NCBI GenBank assembly: GCA_024742485.1
Contig: JANSYK010000002.1
Location: 434,001-498,000, forward strand
Reading direction: 5' to 3'
Source of the DNA: Alphaproteobacteria bacterium
Lineage (GTDB): Bacteria > Pseudomonadota > Alphaproteobacteria > Rhizobiales > Rhizobiaceae
DNA: 64,000 nucleotides
A program made the translations under genes and the position numbers. The notes below the pieces were generated by a model. That model had not been told where the DNA came from and did not search any database. It saw only the letters and a list, made by a program, of their open reading frames with translations. Each line of letters starts with the position of its first letter. Within the stretch, counting starts at the first letter, position 1. Positions 1 to 6,992 of the stretch are shown here, piece after piece.

Positions 1-1
1 G

Positions 2-460
2 TCCCCTGCGATGCTCGAGGAACTGGGGCTTCTGGTTGCCATGAGATCCCACGCGGAGCGTGCAGTTTTCAACGACAAGCCGCTCATTCATTTTGATGTA
101 TCGGGAAACATCCGTCTGCCGGATGACCAGAGAAATCACACCTATCGGATTTTTCAGGAAGCTTTGAACAATGCAAAGCGGCACGGTGACGCCAGCGAAA
201 TTTCCATCCGGGTGACGCAGGATAAATCCAACTTTGTCCTTGAAGTCAGTGATGACGGGTGTGGATTCCCGCAAGATGAAGACAGATCGGAAACAGTTCC
301 TTCCACCGCCGGAATGGGGCTGAAATCCATGCGCGATCGAGCGCAACTCATGGGCGCGTCGCTGAAGGTACTGTCCAGTCCCGCGCAAGGCACGACAATA
401 CGTCTGCGCATTCCGCACCCGATGGATGACCCTAACCTGTTGGGTGAGGGCATGGTTTGA
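2..460 (+). CDS. Sensor histidine kinase, C-terminal part (partial at window start)
   Basis: The reading frame is already open at the window edge, so this is only the C-terminal end of a longer kinase. The visible part is a HATPase_c domain: N box with EALNNAKRHG, G1 box DDGCGF and G2 box GMGLKSMRDRA. The AMLEELGL segment at the start is typical of the end of a HisKA_3 (NarX/DegS type) dimerisation helix. It would autophosphorylate and pass phosphate to the response regulator encoded next; the two genes overlap by four bases (TTGA), so they are translationally coupled. The sensed signal cannot be deduced because the input domain lies outside the window. Confidence 0.9.
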   Translation, partial: SPAMLEELGLLVAMRSHAERAVFNDKPLIHFDVSGNIRLPDDQRNHTYRIFQEALNNAKRHGDASEISIRVTQDKSNFVLEVSDDGCGFPQDEDRSETVPSTAGMGLKSMRDRAQLMGASLKVLSSPAQGTTIRLRIPHPMDDPNLLGEGMV

Positions 461-1083
461 TTGAGGACGCAGCCATTCGAATCGCCATCGCGGACGATCA
501 CCAGATGTTTGCCGAGGCGATGCGTCATATTGTGGAAAGCAACCCGGGATTCGAGGTGGTCGGGACCGCAAACGATGGTGACGATCTGTTGAAGCTCATC
601 AATCGCCAGCGACCGGACGTTGCTCTCGTTGACATATCGATGCCCGGGACCGGCGCGCGCGCCATTGCAAGGGAAGTGGGCCAGAAGCCGAATGGGCCGA
701 AACTGATTGCCTTGACCATGCACCTTGAACGCGGATTCGCCGAATTGCTGCTCGCCACCGGTTTTTCCGGATACATCATCAAGGATGCAGCCGTCGGCGA
801 ATTGCTGAATGCAATTCGCCACGTTATGGCCGGAAATCAATTTGTGTCGCAAGCCATATTGGATGTGGGCCAAGTGACGGTCGGCAACGCGGTGCGATTA
901 ACCGCCAGGGAGCTGGAATGTTTGCGGGCTGCCGGTGAAGGATTGCAGAACAAGGCCATCGGTGAGAGGCTCAGCATTACGGAACGCACGGTCAAATTTC
1001 ACTTTGAGAATATTCTCAGAAAACTGGAAGCAAACAATCGCAGCGAAGCGGTTGCGATCGGAAGGCGGAAATCTCTGATCTAG
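457..1083 (+). CDS. LuxR/NarL-family two-component response regulator
   Basis: The protein has 208 residues. An N-terminal receiver domain (about residues 7-125) shows the acidic pair IADDHQ, the phospho-acceptor Asp in VALVDISMPG and the Lys in YIIKDA. A C-terminal GerE/LuxR helix-turn-helix follows (about 145-205) with LTARELECL and NKAIGERLSITERTVKFH. The start is a TTG that overlaps the stop of the upstream kinase gene, which is the obvious partner. It probably activates or represses unknown target promoters when phosphorylated. The first copy of the dispersed repeat begins three bases after its stop codon. Confidence 0.92.
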   Translation: MIEDAAIRIAIADDHQMFAEAMRHIVESNPGFEVVGTANDGDDLLKLINRQRPDVALVDISMPGTGARAIAREVGQKPNGPKLIALTMHLERGFAELLLATGFSGYIIKDAAVGELLNAIRHVMAGNQFVSQAILDVGQVTVGNAVRLTARELECLRAAGEGLQNKAIGERLSITERTVKFHFENILRKLEANNRSEAVAIGRRKSLI

Positions 1084-1085
1084 TG

Positions 1086-1180
1086 CAATTCAGGTTTTGA
1101 CGGAATCGGCAAAGCCTGAACGCATCAACAAAATCAAAGGCCGACACCGTTGTCCCGTTTCTGACAAAACGTGAAGCGGT
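1086..1180 (+). repeat. Dispersed 95-bp two-hairpin repeat, copy 1
   Basis: This copy lies directly after the response regulator stop. It shares most of its bases with the copies at 6455-6549, 23662-23756 and (reverse strand) 33674-33769. Stem 1 pairs ATTCAGGTTTT with AAAGCCTGAA, keeping a G-U wobble at the position where this copy differs from copy 3. The second half contains CCGTTTCTGACAAAACG. It is in the sense orientation of the upstream gene. Confidence 0.8.
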
Positions 1181-1221
1181 CTACTGCCGTTGCGCGCGGA
1201 TTGCTGAAGCCAGTTGATCCG

Positions 1222-2178
1222 TCAGGAACCGTGCGTGAGCCAGTCGTGGATCAGATGATGGGCAATTGCGCCCGGAGGTGGTGAGCGCATGTCGCCACCT
1301 TCGATTTGCCGGCCAATCAAAGCAGCCGCTTCGGCCCGGTTGAACCACCGGCAGTCTTCAAGTTCGCGGCTGTCCATGGCGATTTTTGTGCTGATCGCCT
1401 CGCCATAGCAGCCGATCATCAGCGTGTGGGGCATCGGCCAGGGCTGTGAGGCGTGATAACTGACGCGGCCGATCCGAATTCCCGATTCCTCATGGGTTTC
1501 GCGGCGTACGGCCTCCTCGATCGTTTCGCCAGGTTCAAGAAAACCAGCCAGGCAGGAATACATGCCGGGCGGAAAATGCGGACTTCGACCGAGCAGGCAA
1601 AGGTCGCTTTGCGTATCGACCGCCAGCATGATGACCACCGGATCGGTTCGTGGAAAGAGCATCTGGTCGCAAGCCGTGCACTCCCGGCGGTATCCGCCGG
1701 CACGGGGTCTTGTTGGATGGCCACAGCGACCGCAGTATTGGTGTGTTTTCGACCAGGCCACCAGGCTGGTGGCCTGGGCCAGCTCGCCAAGCAGGCTGAC
1801 CGAAACCAGGCCCTGAATGTAGATCGACCGCGGGTCGATGGCTTTGACCGTGTCCGGTAGCTCCTCCGGATCGAGGCGCACGGGAACGGCCAGCCGCGGC
1901 TGGTTGGTCTCTGAGAAGCCGAGCAGGATCGCATTGTCCAGGTCGGGATCGAACGCCGCCAGCTGTTCGGCGTGGTGGAGTGCCTCGAACCCGGCGCCGT
2001 TGGCCCGAAGATATGCGCGGCCACGGGAGATGGCGAATGCGCGCATCGTGTCCGATGCCAGTGCCTCGGCGAGACAGTCATCATCTCTGAATTCGGACTG
2101 CCGGTCGAGACGGTTACCGGCAAAAGCCACCCGGCTGCTCGGCTCCTGTGCGGAGCCGGTTGTGTCGAAAATTGACAA
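1222..2178 (-). CDS. nudC: NAD(+)/NADH pyrophosphatase (Nudix)
   Basis: The 318-residue product hydrolyses NAD(H) to NMN(H) and AMP; family members also remove NAD caps from RNA. A four-cysteine zinc ribbon is visible (C149, C152, C167, C170), followed by the Nudix box (about 212-234; GFLEPGETIEEAV ... REThEE pattern). The NudC hallmark SQPWPMPH, which separates this group from other Nudix proteins, follows the box. The length fits the family. The HIT-protein gene lies 12 bases upstream on the same strand, so the two probably form one transcript devoted to nucleotide hydrolysis. Confidence 0.95.
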   Translation of the reverse strand: MSIFDTTGSAQEPSSRVAFAGNRLDRQSEFRDDDCLAEALASDTMRAFAISRGRAYLRANGAGFEALHHAEQLAAFDPDLDNAILLGFSETNQPRLAVPVRLDPEELPDTVKAIDPRSIYIQGLVSVSLLGELAQATSLVAWSKTHQYCGRCGHPTRPRAGGYRRECTACDQMLFPRTDPVVIMLAVDTQSDLCLLGRSPHFPPGMYSCLAGFLEPGETIEEAVRRETHEESGIRIGRVSYHASQPWPMPHTLMIGCYGEAISTKIAMDSRELEDCRWFNRAEAAALIGRQIEGGDMRSPPPGAIAHHLIHDWLTHGS

Positions 2179-2190
2179 GTGTTTGATGTC

Positions 2191-2604
2191 CTACAAAGCG
2201 TCGAGTATGGCCGCAATCAAATCGGCGGCGTCATTGGTATCATAAGGTTCGGCATTTCCAACCCCCCAGGCTGGACCGGGCCAGGCCGGGTCGCCGGGGT
2301 TTCTGGCGATGACGTGCATATGCAGCTGGCGCACATGGTTGCCCAGGGCGCCAATATTGACTTTTTCGCAACCCGTGACCTGCTTGAGTGCACGGGCTGT
2401 TTCACACATTTCAAACGTCAGCAGGGTCTGGTCCAGTGGTGTCAGTTGATAGACTTCCTCAATCTCCGGCCTCTGCGGGATGAGCAACAGCCATGGCCAC
2501 CGCCGGTCGTTCATCAGCCTCAACTGACACAGACCCAGCACCGACGCCATCTGGCTGTCGCTGCGGATTCGGTCGTTGAGTTCGAAACTGCCCATGCCGC
2601 TCAA
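2191..2604 (-). CDS. HIT-family (histidine triad) nucleotide-binding protein
   Basis: The 137-residue protein has a histidine triad in the form QLHMHVIAR (H95 and H97), with another His at 90. The first His of the classical HxHxH motif is Gln here, a form I recall as common in alphaproteobacterial HIT proteins, while the two catalytic histidines remain. The family hydrolyses nucleoside phosphoramidates or dinucleotides; the exact substrate cannot be told. It is the first gene of a probable operon with nudC. The translated region after the triad (NPGDPAWPGPAWG) is also typical of this subgroup. Confidence 0.85.
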   Translation of the reverse strand: MSGMGSFELNDRIRSDSQMASVLGLCQLRLMNDRRWPWLLLIPQRPEIEEVYQLTPLDQTLLTFEMCETARALKQVTGCEKVNIGALGNHVRQLHMHVIARNPGDPAWPGPAWGVGNAEPYDTNDAADLIAAILDAL

Positions 2605-2724
2605 CCTGTTCTGCTTCCTGCCGGATAAGGACGCCCACTGCTGGCATGTCCCGTTCGGAGTTCAAGTCTAGCAGTTTTTTTCTCCAGTGGCTTGCATTTC
2701 CGCCCGCGATTGACGATATGGAGG

Positions 2725-2825
2725 CCGGGAGGTTGGTGGTGGACGAGCCACTCGCCAACCGGGTCAGGTCCGGAAGGAAGCAGCCCTAACGAGCCACGGC
2801 ACGGGTCACCGTGCCAGCCTCCCAC
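2725..2825 (+). ncRNA. ffs: Bacterial (small) signal recognition particle RNA, 4.5S
   Basis: The universally conserved tip of helix 8 is present: GGTCAGGTCCGGAAGGAAGC followed by AGCCCTAACGAG. The ends pair (GGGAGG at 2727-2732 with CCTCCC at 2818-2823), and internal arms GGTTGGTGG / CCGTGCCAG type pairs close the rod. This RNA binds Ffh to target inner-membrane proteins. Its position shortly before dnaX is common in alphaproteobacteria. The exact 5' and 3' ends are estimated from pairing. Confidence 0.95.
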
Positions 2826-2924
2826 CCTTCAACTCACAAGATGATCCGGCGATTTTTTTCCGCTGGCGAACGAATGGCATTGATTCCCATGCCGTGAACC
2901 ATGGTGTGTGACGGTGACTGATTG

Positions 2925-2959
2925 TTGACAAATGTCATGATAATATCCATATTATGACA
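2925..2959 (+). promoter_or_regulatory. Promoter with palindromic operator of the Xre/RES toxin-antitoxin operon
   Basis: A perfect -35 box TTGACA (2925-2930) is followed by a large near-palindrome. Inner arms ATAATAT / ATATTAT are separated by CC (2940-2955), and outer arms TGTCAT / GACA (2933-2938, 2956-2959). A TATTAT (2950-2955) or TAATAT (2941-2946) could serve as the -10. The palindrome covers the core promoter, as expected for autorepression by the antitoxin. The binding protein is inferred from position. Confidence 0.65.
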
Positions 2960-2977
2960 AAAGTCGGATATTGACCC

Positions 2978-3391
2978 ATGCCTGAATTGCGTCCCATAGA
3001 AGCAACGCCTCCCGTTGAGGGACCGCGCGTATCATCGACCGAAATACGCGCCATGCAGCGTGCCGTGATCAATCTGTTTGATCGCTGGGGCCTCACCGAT
3101 GATCAGGCGGCGACACTTCTGGGTGATATCGCGATCCGCACATTCCAGCGCTGGAAATCCGGTGACCTTGGCCGCGGCAACATTGATCTTGCGGCGCGTC
3201 TGTCCAACCTGATGGGCATCCACAAGGCGCTTCGCCTGCTCTTCAAGGACAGGCGGCGCGGTTATCAATGGATCAAGAAGCCCAACGCTCATTTTGGTGG
3301 ACGGTCGGCGCTTGAGGTGATGCTCGGTGGCCAGCTGACGGATCTGATGCGGGTGCGGCGCTATCTTGATGCGCAACGGGGCGCATGGTGA
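2978..3391 (+). CDS. Xre/MbcA/ParS-type antitoxin (DUF2384)
   Basis: The 137-residue antitoxin has an N-terminal Xre-like helix-turn-helix (about 35-70; LTDDQAATLLG and IRTFQRWKSG). The C-terminal toxin-binding DUF2384 part (about 75-135) includes HFGGRSALEVMLGG and the final VRRYLDAQRGAW. Such antitoxins block the RES toxin active site and repress their own promoter; a palindrome just upstream fits this. The start is 19-22 bases after the putative -10, so the leader is very short and no clear Shine-Dalgarno is seen. It overlaps the toxin gene by seven bases. Confidence 0.92.
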   Translation: MPELRPIEATPPVEGPRVSSTEIRAMQRAVINLFDRWGLTDDQAATLLGDIAIRTFQRWKSGDLGRGNIDLAARLSNLMGIHKALRLLFKDRRRGYQWIKKPNAHFGGRSALEVMLGGQLTDLMRVRRYLDAQRGAW

Positions 3392-4089
3392 CACCGCCGA
3401 TTGCGCATGTCGCCTGGCCGAAAACCCACAGACTGATCAATTCTGCCTACCCGCCGATCGATGTGTTCGAAGATATTGCGGACCCTGCGGACTGGGACCT
3501 GCTGGCCGGCGCGGAAGAGAAAACCAATCCGCGCCTTGCCGAAACGATTGGCAATCTCGACCTCGTGCCGGTTTCCCGTCGGGTCGGTGGCGAGGGCGCA
3601 TCCTGGGTGATGGCCTGTTTTACCCATTTCAGCACCGACCGTCAGGGACGGTTCCACGACGGCACCTATGGTGCCTATTACGGCGCGCGATCCTTTGAAA
3701 CCGCACTGTTTGAAACCGTCCATCACCGGCAGGCCTTTTGTTCGGCAACCGGTGAGCGACCGGGATGGATTGCGGACATGCGGGAGCTTGTCGGTGCGAT
3801 CGACACCAGGCTGGTCGATATCCGCGGCGGCGATTACAGCCATTTGTTGCACAAAACCGATTATGCCCAGCCGCAGGCTTTCGCCCGTCAGTTGATTGGT
3901 GACGGTCATGACGGTGTTGTTTATCCCAGCGTGCGCCACAGGGGTGGCGAGTGTTTTGCGGCGTTCTATCCGGACGTCGTGTCCATCCCGGTACAGGGAC
4001 GGCACCTGTCCTATTACTGGGATGGCTCGCGGATCGACAAGATACGCATATATGGCGAACAACCCGGCATCTACGCGATCGATCCTTGA
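3385..4089 (+). CDS. RES-domain toxin (NAD+-degrading family)
   Basis: The protein has 234 residues. The RES fold is recognised from GRFHDGTYGAYYGARSFETA (conserved Arg, then Glu in FETALFE) and YPSVRHRGGEC (conserved Ser). Characterised RES toxins (MbcT, PP_Res) deplete NAD+ by phosphorolysis or hydrolysis and arrest growth. Its ATG overlaps the antitoxin stop, giving coupled translation with the antitoxin made first. The pair sits between the SRP RNA and dnaX, two genes that are normally neighbours, so it looks like an insertion into a core locus. All three RES residues appear intact, so the toxin is probably active. Confidence 0.9.
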   Translation: MVTPPIAHVAWPKTHRLINSAYPPIDVFEDIADPADWDLLAGAEEKTNPRLAETIGNLDLVPVSRRVGGEGASWVMACFTHFSTDRQGRFHDGTYGAYYGARSFETALFETVHHRQAFCSATGERPGWIADMRELVGAIDTRLVDIRGGDYSHLLHKTDYAQPQAFARQLIGDGHDGVVYPSVRHRGGECFAAFYPDVVSIPVQGRHLSYYWDGSRIDKIRIYGEQPGIYAIDP

Positions 4090-4187
4090 TACGGTGCCGA
4101 TCGACGGCGCGCCGTGTTTCGCTGCTCGAATGATCCTGTCGGCGGGCTTCGCGCTCTAGCTTTTTGATTGCTCACTCTGTAAACCGA

Positions 4188-6059
4188 ATGGATCGGCAGC
4201 GACAGCGGTCACATGATGCAACTGAACCCCAAATCGATCCATTGAGCGAACAAGCGCAAGTCAGCGATTATCGCGTCCTCGCACGCAAATACCGGCCATC
4301 GGATTTCAGCGATCTCATTGGTCAGGAACCGATGGTGCGCACGCTGACCAATGCGTTTGAAACAGAACGGATTGCCCAGGCCTATATGCTGACGGGCGTA
4401 CGCGGAGTCGGCAAAACAACGACAGCCCGTATCCTTGCCCGGGCGCTCAATTACCAGACCGATGTGGTGGACAGGCCGACCATCGATCTCCAACAGCCCG
4501 GCGCGCATTGTGAAGCCATCATGGCCGGCAGCCACGTGGATGTCATCGAAATGGATGCCGCATCCCATACCGGCATCGACGATATCCGCGAGATCATCGA
4601 ACAGGTCCGCTACCGGCCCGTGTCGGCACGCTACAAGGTCTATATCATCGACGAGGTTCACATGTTGTCGACCCAGGCTTTCAACGGCCTGTTGAAGACA
4701 CTTGAAGAGCCGCCGCAGCATGTGAAGTTCATTTTTGCGACAACCGAGATACGCAAGGTGCCTGTCACGGTGTTGTCCAGGTGTCAGCGCTTCGATCTGC
4801 GGCGCATCGAAGCGGCTGCCCTTGTCGATCATTTCCGTTCCATTGCGGGCAAGGAAAACGTCGCGATCGACGATGAATCACTGTCAATGATTGCACGCGC
4901 GGCCGAGGGTTCGGCCCGTGACGGCCTGTCATTGCTCGACCAGGCCATTGCCCATGGTGGTGGCACGGTTGAGGCGGCCGCTGTTCGCTCGATGCTTGGC
5001 CTGGCCGACCGGGGCCGGGTCGTCGATCTGTTCGAGATGATCGCAAAGGGCGATATCGCCAGCGCCCTTGCGGCCTTTCGCGAACAATATGATTCTGGTG
5101 CCAATCCGACGGTCATCCTGACCGATCTGGCAGATTTCACCCATCTGGTCACCCGGCTGAAATTCGTTCCCGAGGCGATCAATGATGCAGCGCTGACGGA
5201 ATCAGAACGCACCCGCGGTGCAGCCTTTTCTGAAACCCTGTCCGTCCCGGTTCTGTCGCGCCTGTGGCAGATGCTGCTCAAGGGCGTTCCGGAAACCGAG
5301 CAATCGAACAGGCCGGTCAGCGCCTGCGAAATGGTGTTGATCCGCCTGACCCATGCGGCCAATCTGCCGACCCCTGACGAGGCGATCAAGGCCTTGGCGG
5401 ATGCCCCATCCCAAGCGACACGGTCTCCCCGTGGCGCCGGGACTGGTGGCGATGCACAGCCGACCGTGAATGCGACCGGTCCAACAGATCTCGGGCCGGG
5501 TCCGATGACGATGCCGTCCGGCAATGGTGGCGGACCGGTGGCGATGTTGCGTCCGGTCGATGACAGCGAAATGGCAGCGCCGCCGCAGCCGGCGCAGATG
5601 GAGCAGCCAAGGCCAAATGTCTCGATTGAAGGGCTGACCGATCTGGCGCAACTGGCGGGCAAACATCGTGACCTCAAGCTCAAGGCACTCATTCGAAAAT
5701 ATTTGCGACCGGTGAAAATCGAACCGGGTCGGCTCGAAATCGGGCTCCACGAAGATGCGCCCAAAACACTCATTGGCGAACTCGATGCCAAGCTCAAGCA
5801 ATGGACCGGCAGGCGCTGGGTTATTGCCATCAGCCGTGAAGAAGGCGGTCGCACCCTTGAAGAGATCGACAATGCCCATCGCGCTGAAGTCGTCAGCGAT
5901 GCGACCGAGGACCCCGATGTTGCCGCTATTCTGGCGCAATATCCCGGCGCGCGCATCAGAGACGTGCGCATTCGTGCTGACGATCTGCAAGACCTGCCGC
6001 CGGCAGTTCAAAGCGAAGACGGGGATATACTACCGGATGAACCGGATGACGATGGGTAA
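4188..6059 (+). CDS. dnaX: DNA polymerase III subunits gamma and tau
   Basis: This is the clamp-loader ATPase of the replicase. Walker A GVRGVGKT lies near residues 70-77, Walker B / DEVHMLS follows, then TLEEPP and the sensor SRCQRFDLRR. The zinc module that normally holds four cysteines is reduced to a single Cys before EAIMAGSHVDV, as in other rhizobial DnaX proteins. A Pro/Gly-rich linker (about 395-480) leads to the tau C-terminal domain. A TTG at 4164 in the same frame is an alternative start; neither has a clear ribosome binding site. No obvious A-run frameshift site was seen, so production of a short gamma form is unclear. It lies in a probable operon with ybaB. Confidence 0.95.
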   Translation: MDRQRQRSHDATEPQIDPLSEQAQVSDYRVLARKYRPSDFSDLIGQEPMVRTLTNAFETERIAQAYMLTGVRGVGKTTTARILARALNYQTDVVDRPTIDLQQPGAHCEAIMAGSHVDVIEMDAASHTGIDDIREIIEQVRYRPVSARYKVYIIDEVHMLSTQAFNGLLKTLEEPPQHVKFIFATTEIRKVPVTVLSRCQRFDLRRIEAAALVDHFRSIAGKENVAIDDESLSMIARAAEGSARDGLSLLDQAIAHGGGTVEAAAVRSMLGLADRGRVVDLFEMIAKGDIASALAAFREQYDSGANPTVILTDLADFTHLVTRLKFVPEAINDAALTESERTRGAAFSETLSVPVLSRLWQMLLKGVPETEQSNRPVSACEMVLIRLTHAANLPTPDEAIKALADAPSQATRSPRGAGTGGDAQPTVNATGPTDLGPGPMTMPSGNGGGPVAMLRPVDDSEMAAPPQPAQMEQPRPNVSIEGLTDLAQLAGKHRDLKLKALIRKYLRPVKIEPGRLEIGLHEDAPKTLIGELDAKLKQWTGRRWVIAISREEGGRTLEEIDNAHRAEVVSDATEDPDVAAILAQYPGARIRDVRIRADDLQDLPPAVQSEDGDILPDEPDDDG

Positions 6060-6137
6060 CGACCCGGCTCCGCGAAACACAAACAAATCAACACATGCGT
6101 GACCGATGCCGGTGCGCTGAAAGCAATGGAGACACAT

Positions 6138-6461
6138 ATGCGCGATCTGATGGGCATGATGGGCAAGGTCAAGGAAATGCAGGAGAAGATGGCCGGTCTG
6201 CAGGAAGAAATCGAGGCGCTTGAGCAGGAGGGGACCTCCGGCGGCGGCCTGGTGACCGTTCGCCTCAACGGCAAGGGCATGATGCTCGGGCTGACCGTCG
6301 ACCCGAGCCTTATCAAGGACGATGAAGCTGAAATCCTAGAAGACCTCATTGTCGCAGCGCACAATGATGCCAAGGGCAAGGTCGAGGCCGCGGTACAGGA
6401 AAAGACCCAGGAACTGACCGCCGGCCTGCCGATTCCGCCTGGCATGAAGCTGCCATTCTAG
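6138..6461 (+). CDS. ybaB: YbaB/EbfC-family nucleoid-associated protein
   Basis: This small DNA-binding protein (107 residues from this start) has the family pattern [14 protein letters not shown] followed by a helical segment, then [18 protein letters not shown] and the C-terminal [13 protein letters not shown] chose ATG 6138 because GGAG lies six bases upstream and family members start with MRDxMGMM; a GTG at 6099 would add 13 residues not seen in relatives. It follows dnaX as usual. The expected third gene, recR, is missing, and copy 2 of the dispersed repeat starts inside the last codons. Confidence 0.93.
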   Translation: MRDLMGMMGKVKEMQEKMAGLQEEIEALEQEGTSGGGLVTVRLNGKGMMLGLTVDPSLIKDDEAEILEDLIVAAHNDAKGKVEAAVQEKTQELTAGLPIPPGMKLPF

Positions 6462-6549
6462 GCTTTGACCGGTTCGGCAAAACCTGAATGCATCAACAAA
6501 ATCAAGTGCCGACACCGTTGTTCCGTTTCTGACTAAAACGTGAAACGGC
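6455..6549 (+). repeat. Dispersed 95-bp two-hairpin repeat, copy 2
   Basis: This copy begins in the ybaB stop region (ATTCTAGG aligns with ATTCAGG of the other copies with one extra base) and ends at GAAACGG. The conserved core CATCAACAAAATCAA and the element TTTCTGAC.AAAACG are both present. One pair in stem 1 is a C-A mismatch. Sense orientation to ybaB. Confidence 0.75.
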
Positions 6550-6992
6550 TGAAAACTCTGACTACGGTTAACTTCGCGGCCCGCCGCCCCAGCGCGTGTG
6601 CATCATGCGTCGGGCGAGGCAAACATTCAGTGCTCGCGACGAGGGTATTGAGCCTGCCCTGAAGTGGTCCAAGGCAGTCAAACTGCCGGTATCGTGCCTG
6701 CTGGCAGGCCTGATCAGCGTGCCAAATCCGGAATTTTTCGATGATGCCGACTTCAACGGCAGCACCGTATCGGGCGGTGAATGCAGGCATCATGGCCGTC
6801 GAAGGCAGATGCCTTTCCTGCAATTTCTGGCCACTGCCCGTAACCAAACCCCAATCAGCATCCTTGATAAATTGTGACACCGATGCACAATAATGTGCAA
6901 GCTTGTGCAACATTGGCTTTACGCCGGCAAATTCTGGGTCTTTCATATGTTTGCAGCGTTGCAGGTCGTTGGGAGTAGATGGGGATGCTGAG
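6550..6992. other. Non-coding gap where recR would be expected
   Basis: About 440 bases without a gene I can support. Reading frames exist on both strands (for instance 6533-6946 on the minus strand, 137 codons) but none resembles a known family. A short palindrome TGCACA-ATAA-TGTGCA lies at 6884-6899 upstream of the oxidoreductase operon, with another TTGTGCAA close by; it could be an operator, with low certainty. In many relatives dnaX-ybaB is followed by recR, which is not present here. Confidence 0.5.

Noticed and set aside
6533-6946. Minus-strand frame of 137 codons in the gap after ybaB
   Set aside because: It runs into the repeat copy and shows no family features or ribosome binding site. 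It was not called, but the gap is reported.
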